In this document: positions 6,014-9,612 of the stretch, in pieces
Layout: every line of letters starts with the position of its first letter
Position numbering within the stretch: position 1 is the first letter of the stretch
Source of the DNA: Flavobacteriaceae bacterium
GTDB lineage: Bacteria > Bacteroidota > Bacteroidia > Flavobacteriales > Flavobacteriaceae
Assembly: GCA_030694835.1 (NCBI GenBank)
Contig: JAUYUF010000011.1
Location: 1 to 9,612, forward strand
Direction: 5' to 3'
Length of the DNA stretch: 9,612 bases
Program-made: the position numbers and the translations under genes
Notes under the pieces: model-generated
Seen by the model: the letters and a program-made list of their open reading frames with translations, nothing else
Database searches by the model: none
Told to the model about the DNA's origin: nothing

Positions 6014-6742
6014 TTACCATTGTTTATATACTTCATCAAACGGAATTCTGAAACGAGGACCGGTAACTCCTTCAGGTTTTCTAATTCCACACGAAATCAC
6101 CATATTAATTTCTGCTCCAGAAGGGAGATTTAACAATTTTTTAATTCTAAGGGAATCAATTCCTTCCATCGGACAGGTGTCATAACCTTCAACGGCCATT
6201 CCTAACATAAAAGTTTGAGCAGCTAAAGCAGTACTTTTATGAGCAACAACTCTAATGTCTTTACTTCGCGCTTCACGATAAATAGGTCTAAATAAACCTA
6301 TCATCCAATAAATAGCATATTTAACATATCCTAAAATTCCCAAAAAGTCGAAATAAGTTAAGGGAATTAATTTTTGATAATAATTGATGGCAAACTTCTC
6401 CCTTTTTGAATATTCAGTCATGGGTTTTTCTCCGAAAATATTTTTTACAAATTGAAGATTAGATTGTACTCTTCGTTTCCATAAATCTTTTCTTACCACA
6501 AAAACAACCATTTCTTGAGCCGTTTTAGCAGCACCTTGATCAAAACAATATTCAGCTAGTTTTTTATTTGTTTCTTTAGAAATGATATGGTGAAATTCAT
6601 ACAATTGCATATTACTACTACTTGGAGCCAAGGTTGACTGTTCAATACATTTTTTAACAATAGCTGAATCTATTGGTTTTTCTGGGTCATATGATCTAAT
6701 TGCTCTTCTATAATGTAGTGCTTCTTCAAAAGTTTTTGACAT
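6014..6742 (-). CDS. Nitroreductase family FMN oxidoreductase with hydrophobic insert
   Basis: This 242-residue protein belongs to the FMN-dependent, NAD(P)H-using nitroreductase fold family. The N-terminal YRRAIRSYD (11-19) supplies the FMN phosphate-binding arginines. APSSSNMQ (39-46) and the AAQTFMLGMAVEGYDTCPMEGID region (about 174-196) complete the flavin site. EINMVISCGIRKPE (211-224) is the usual C-terminal strand. It is somewhat longer than many family members because of a middle segment (about 100-165) that includes a strongly hydrophobic stretch at 129-151 (YFDFLGILGYVKYAIYWMIGLF). That stretch may attach the protein to the membrane or cover the active site. The gene starts 5 bp after the aldehyde dehydrogenase stop and is last in the GMC-ALDH-nitroreductase operon. 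The natural substrate is unknown; nitro-compound reduction is only one activity of this family. Confidence 0.93.
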   Translation of the reverse strand: MSKTFEEALHYRRAIRSYDPEKPIDSAIVKKCIEQSTLAPSSSNMQLYEFHHIISKETNKKLAEYCFDQGAAKTAQEMVVFVVRKDLWKRRVQSNLQFVKNIFGEKPMTEYSKREKFAINYYQKLIPLTYFDFLGILGYVKYAIYWMIGLFRPIYREARSKDIRVVAHKSTALAAQTFMLGMAVEGYDTCPMEGIDSLRIKKLLNLPSGAEINMVISCGIRKPEGVTGPRFRIPFDEVYKQW

Positions 6743-6747
6743 AATCT

Positions 6748-8124
6748 TTAAGATAAATATTTAAAAAATAATTTTAATAGTTTTAGTTTTCCTCTATAAG
6801 GTGCGTATCTAAGCGGAATATCTAGCCAAGTAAATCTTTTTACTACAGATTTTAAATGTGAAAAAGTATTGAATGAGTGTTTTCCGTGATAAGCTCCTTG
6901 TCCGCTTTGTCCTACACCACCAAATGGAAGTCGATGATTTGCAAAATGCACCACCGTATCATTAATTACTCCGCCTCCAAAAGAATAAATTCGAATTATT
7001 TTTTTTGCAAATGAAGACCTGCTGGTAAAAACGTATAATGAAAGAGGTTTTTCAAACGAACTTATTATAGTATCAATTTCAGCTTCATTTGTATAAGTAA
7101 TTATGGGTAAAATAGGTCCAAAAATTTCTTCCTTCATTGCAGCACTTTTCAATGAGGTGCAGTTAATAAGAGTTGGAGCAATATATAAATCAGTTTCATC
7201 TAGATCACCACCTGTTAAAATAGTTTCATTTTCCAACATTTTTATTAATCGATGATAATTTCTCTGGTTGATGATACGTGGATAATCGTGAGATTTTTTT
7301 GGATTTTTACCGTAAGCATTTTCAATTTCCTTTTTAACAGATTCAACAAAATGATCTTTAATCGTTTCATGAATTAAAATATAATCTGGTGCAATACATG
7401 TTTGTCCACCATTCAGGAATTTTCCCCAGACAATACGTTTAGCACTTAAATTTATATTAGCAGTTTCATCTATAATACATGGACTTTTACCGCCTAATTC
7501 TAAAGTTGTTGGAGTTAGGTGTTTAGCGGCAGCACTTGCTATAAATTTGGCAATTGTTGTACTTCCAGTAAAAAATATATAATCCCATCGAATTGAAAGC
7601 AATTTTTGTGAGATATAAACATCACCTTGAAAGACTGTAACATGTGATTTATCAAAACAATTTTCGATGATATCTGCAACTAATTGACTTGTGTGTGGTG
7701 TAAGTTCAGATGGTTTTATTACTACTGTATTTCCTGCTGCAATTGCTCCAATTAACGGAGCGATAGTTAATTGAAAAGGATAATTCCAGGGTCCAATTAT
7801 TAATACTGTACCATATGGTTCGCTGTATATTTTTTCCCAAGAAGGAAAATTTAAAACACTTGGAATTACTGTTTTTGGTTTACTCCATTGGTTTAATTTA
7901 TTGATGAATAATTTTAATTCGGCAATAACAATTCCAATTTCAGAGATATAACTTTCATAAATTGGTTTTTTAAAATCGTTATATAATGCTTGCTGAATAG
8001 CCTCTTCATTTTTTACAACTTCATTTAAGAGTTTTTTTAAAGCTTTTTTTCGAAATGAAATATCTTTTGTTTTTTGTGATTTAAAAAACTGACGTTGCTG
8101 TTCGACTATTTGTTCAATATCCAT
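6748..8124 (-). CDS. NAD(P)-dependent aldehyde dehydrogenase, class 3-like
   Basis: This 458-residue enzyme oxidises aldehydes to carboxylic acids. Short length, lack of the N-terminal extension of class 1/2 enzymes, and motif wording place it with the ALDH3/fatty- and aryl-aldehyde dehydrogenase group. Visible motifs are GPWNYPFQLTIAP (111-123, with Asn114 in the oxyanion hole), VVIKPSE (134-140, cofactor-binding Lys137), FTGSTTIAKFI (185-195), LELGGKSP (208-215, with Glu209 the general base), NGGQTCIAPDY (238-248, with Cys243 the nucleophile) and KEEIFGPILP (331-340). The C-terminus is basic and hydrophobic (RGKLKLLKLFFKYLS), like the tails that place some ALDH3 enzymes at membranes or form a substrate gate. 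It starts 2 bp after the GMC oxidoreductase stop, so it is well placed to oxidise that enzyme's aldehyde product. Substrate is inferred to be hydrophobic, not shown. Confidence 0.95.
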   Translation of the reverse strand: MDIEQIVEQQRQFFKSQKTKDISFRKKALKKLLNEVVKNEEAIQQALYNDFKKPIYESYISEIGIVIAELKLFINKLNQWSKPKTVIPSVLNFPSWEKIYSEPYGTVLIIGPWNYPFQLTIAPLIGAIAAGNTVVIKPSELTPHTSQLVADIIENCFDKSHVTVFQGDVYISQKLLSIRWDYIFFTGSTTIAKFIASAAAKHLTPTTLELGGKSPCIIDETANINLSAKRIVWGKFLNGGQTCIAPDYILIHETIKDHFVESVKKEIENAYGKNPKKSHDYPRIINQRNYHRLIKMLENETILTGGDLDETDLYIAPTLINCTSLKSAAMKEEIFGPILPIITYTNEAEIDTIISSFEKPLSLYVFTSRSSFAKKIIRIYSFGGGVINDTVVHFANHRLPFGGVGQSGQGAYHGKHSFNTFSHLKSVVKRFTWLDIPLRYAPYRGKLKLLKLFFKYLS

Positions 8125-8126
8125 TT

Positions 8127-9612
8127 TTAATTTTTTATAGGGATTAAACTCATGGCGTGTTCTGTAATTGCAGTAATTGTTAATGATGGATTTACTCCTA
8201 AGTTTGCTGATATCATTGATCCATCACAAACATATAAATTTGGATATCCAAAAACTCTATTTTCAGCATCAATTACGCCTTCTTCTATATTGGCTCCCAT
8301 AACGGCTCCGCCCAAAATATGAGCTGTTGAAGGAATTCCAGTTAGTGTTTCTAATGACATTACCTGGGATTTACTATTCGTCATTTCAGCATGAACTTTG
8401 GCTATTTCGTGTGCTTCCTTAATAAAAGCAGTTGGAGGATTTCCTTTATCTATGGTTGTGTATGAATTAAAAAAACCTCTTTTTATTTTCAAGGTACTAT
8501 CCAAGTGTTGCATAAAAAGCAAAACTGAAGTGCTTTTAGCAAAATCATCTATAAACCAAACTTTCAACCATTTTATGGGAGATGTAAAAGGTAAAATAAT
8601 GAGTTTTAAAATACGTTTAAAAAAGTTTTTTTCGGTGATTAATGGTAACATTAACAGTCGCCAAATCCCAGAACCTTTTCCATAACGTACCGGTTCTAAA
8701 TGACTATTTTCATCTAATTCGAGAATAGACCCAATGGCAATTCCTTCAGAAAAATCTTTACTTTTATCTAAAGATGTGTTTAAAATTAAGGCTTCATTAT
8801 TGGTTCTTACCATTTCGCCAACTCTGTCACTCAACTTAGGTAAACTTGTTTTTTTAAGTTTTAAAAGTAATGGAACCGTTCCTAAAACACCTCCAGCAAA
8901 AACTACGTTTGAAGCAACAACAGTAGATTTCTTACCAAAATATTGGGTAGATTGTTTTAATTTAATTTGACAATTAGCATCACTTTCATTTGGGATTACA
9001 CCAATAACTTCGTGTTCTGCCAGTACTTCAACACCTAACTTTTCAGCTAAATACAAATAATTTTTATCTAAGGTATTTTTGGCATCGTGACGGCAACCTG
9101 TCATACAAGATCCGCAAAACTTACAACCAGTTCTTGTTGGTCCCTTTCCGTCAAAATATGGATCATCAACAGAGACATTTGGTTTACCAAAATACACACT
9201 CACTTTGGTCGGTTCAAAACTTTTAGGTTTATTTATTTTATCGGCTAAATCTTTAAAAATTAAATCACTATCACCTAAAAAAGGATTGATATCAGCTCCC
9301 AACATTTTCCAAGCCATATCATAATGAGGCGCTAAAGCTTGTTCCCAATTATTGAGATTTGCCCAACTCCCTTTGTTAAAGAAAGGACTTTTAGGTTTTG
9401 GTAAGGTATTGGCATACACCAATGAACCGCCTCCAACGCCAACTCCACTTAAAATAGAAGCGTGTCTAAAAATGGTGAGTTTTTGGATTCCATATAATCT
9501 AAAAGAAGGTAACCAAAGCCATTTTCTAAGATTCCAGTTTGTTTTTGGAAAATCATCATTTTCAAATCGTTTCCCTTTTTCGATGACTAAAACGGAATAT
9601 CCTTTTTCAGCT
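8127..9612 (-). CDS. GMC family FAD oxidoreductase, cholesterol oxidase-like (5' end missing)
   Basis: The frame is open to the window edge, giving 494 C-terminal residues. The N-terminal GxGxxG dinucleotide-binding loop lies outside, but the end of the second Rossmann strand is visible (YSVLVIEKGKRF), followed by the glycine-rich GVGVGGGSLVYANT at 9405-9443. The GTG at 9422 lies within that motif and is internal. The C-terminal catalytic region shows His in STAHILGGAVMG (8316-8351) and Asn in ANLGVNPSLTITA (8166-8204). These match the His/Asn pair of GMC oxidases that takes hydride from an alcohol. A CX2CX2CX3C motif lies at 9093-9125, followed by an AKNTLDKNYL run as in cholesterol oxidase/ChoD-like and related bacterial proteins. 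Likely role: oxidation of a sterol-like or long-chain alcohol, with the aldehyde dehydrogenase 2 bp downstream acting next. Electron acceptor unknown. Confidence 0.92.
   Translation of the reverse strand, partial: AEKGYSVLVIEKGKRFENDDFPKTNWNLRKWLWLPSFRLYGIQKLTIFRHASILSGVGVGGGSLVYANTLPKPKSPFFNKGSWANLNNWEQALAPHYDMAWKMLGADINPFLGDSDLIFKDLADKINKPKSFEPTKVSVYFGKPNVSVDDPYFDGKGPTRTGCKFCGSCMTGCRHDAKNTLDKNYLYLAEKLGVEVLAEHEVIGVIPNESDANCQIKLKQSTQYFGKKSTVVASNVVFAGGVLGTVPLLLKLKKTSLPKLSDRVGEMVRTNNEALILNTSLDKSKDFSEGIAIGSILELDENSHLEPVRYGKGSGIWRLLMLPLITEKNFFKRILKLIILPFTSPIKWLKVWFIDDFAKSTSVLLFMQHLDSTLKIKRGFFNSYTTIDKGNPPTAFIKEAHEIAKVHAEMTNSKSQVMSLETLTGIPSTAHILGGAVMGANIEEGVIDAENRVFGYPNLYVCDGSMISANLGVNPSLTITAITEHAMSLIPIKN

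Noticed and set aside
8398..8970. Plus-strand open frames within the GMC gene (8398-8685, 8734-8970)
   Set aside because: They overlap a well-supported gene, have no family motifs and no sensible operon context.
8127..9422. GMC oxidoreductase as a complete 431-residue protein starting at GTG 9422
   Set aside because: The frame is open to the window edge and the upstream residues encode expected FAD-domain sequence, so the GTG is an internal valine codon in the GVGVGGGSLVYAN motif.

Overview
The window is AT-rich (roughly one third G+C by eye) and densely coded. It looks like a chromosomal segment of a member of the Bacteroidota, most likely a Flavobacterium-like organism. The reasons are the protein families and their wording (a GH3-family protein, a DUF2797 protein, a Flavobacteriia-type FabD), the lack of clear Shine-Dalgarno sequences, promoter-like TAnnTTTG boxes, and a CTGCCAA/TTGGCAG intergenic repeat of a kind I associate with flavobacterial genomes. 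There are nine protein-coding genes, two of them cut by the window edges. I see no tRNA, rRNA, CRISPR array, insertion sequence or phage gene, and no gene-free stretch longer than about 100 bases.

Left part (1-2760): the 3' end of a polyprenyl diphosphate synthase gene (+) meets a GH3-family acyl-adenylate/amide synthetase gene (-) tail to tail, with only three bases between the stop codons. The GH3 gene is divergent, across about 97 bp, from a DUF2797 gene (+). The DUF2797 product combines a four-cysteine zinc-ribbon-like element with a segment that resembles the GIY-YIG/T5orf172 fold.

Middle (2761-5957): fabD (+), the malonyl-CoA:ACP transacylase of fatty acid synthesis, has its own candidate promoter. 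It converges on a two-gene minus-strand unit: a DegT/DnrJ/EryC1/StrS sugar aminotransferase followed by galE. The fabD/galE junction holds a 7-bp tandem repeat and a perfect 14-bp inverted repeat. The repeat runs into galE and encodes an unusual tail on the epimerase.

Right part (5958-9612): a tight minus-strand operon transcribed GMC-type FAD oxidoreductase (5' end outside the window), class-3-like aldehyde dehydrogenase, then a nitroreductase-family flavoprotein, with gaps of 2 and 5 bp. The first two would form a plausible alcohol-to-aldehyde-to-acid route for a hydrophobic substrate. The oxidoreductase carries a ferredoxin-like CX2CX2CX3C motif, and the nitroreductase has a hydrophobic insert.

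Most of the window is ordinary metabolism. The points most worth a second look are the redox operon with its cysteine motif, the possible GIY-YIG-like fold of DUF2797, and the repeat-derived C-terminus of GalE. I did not find a convincing defence system or other clearly novel system.
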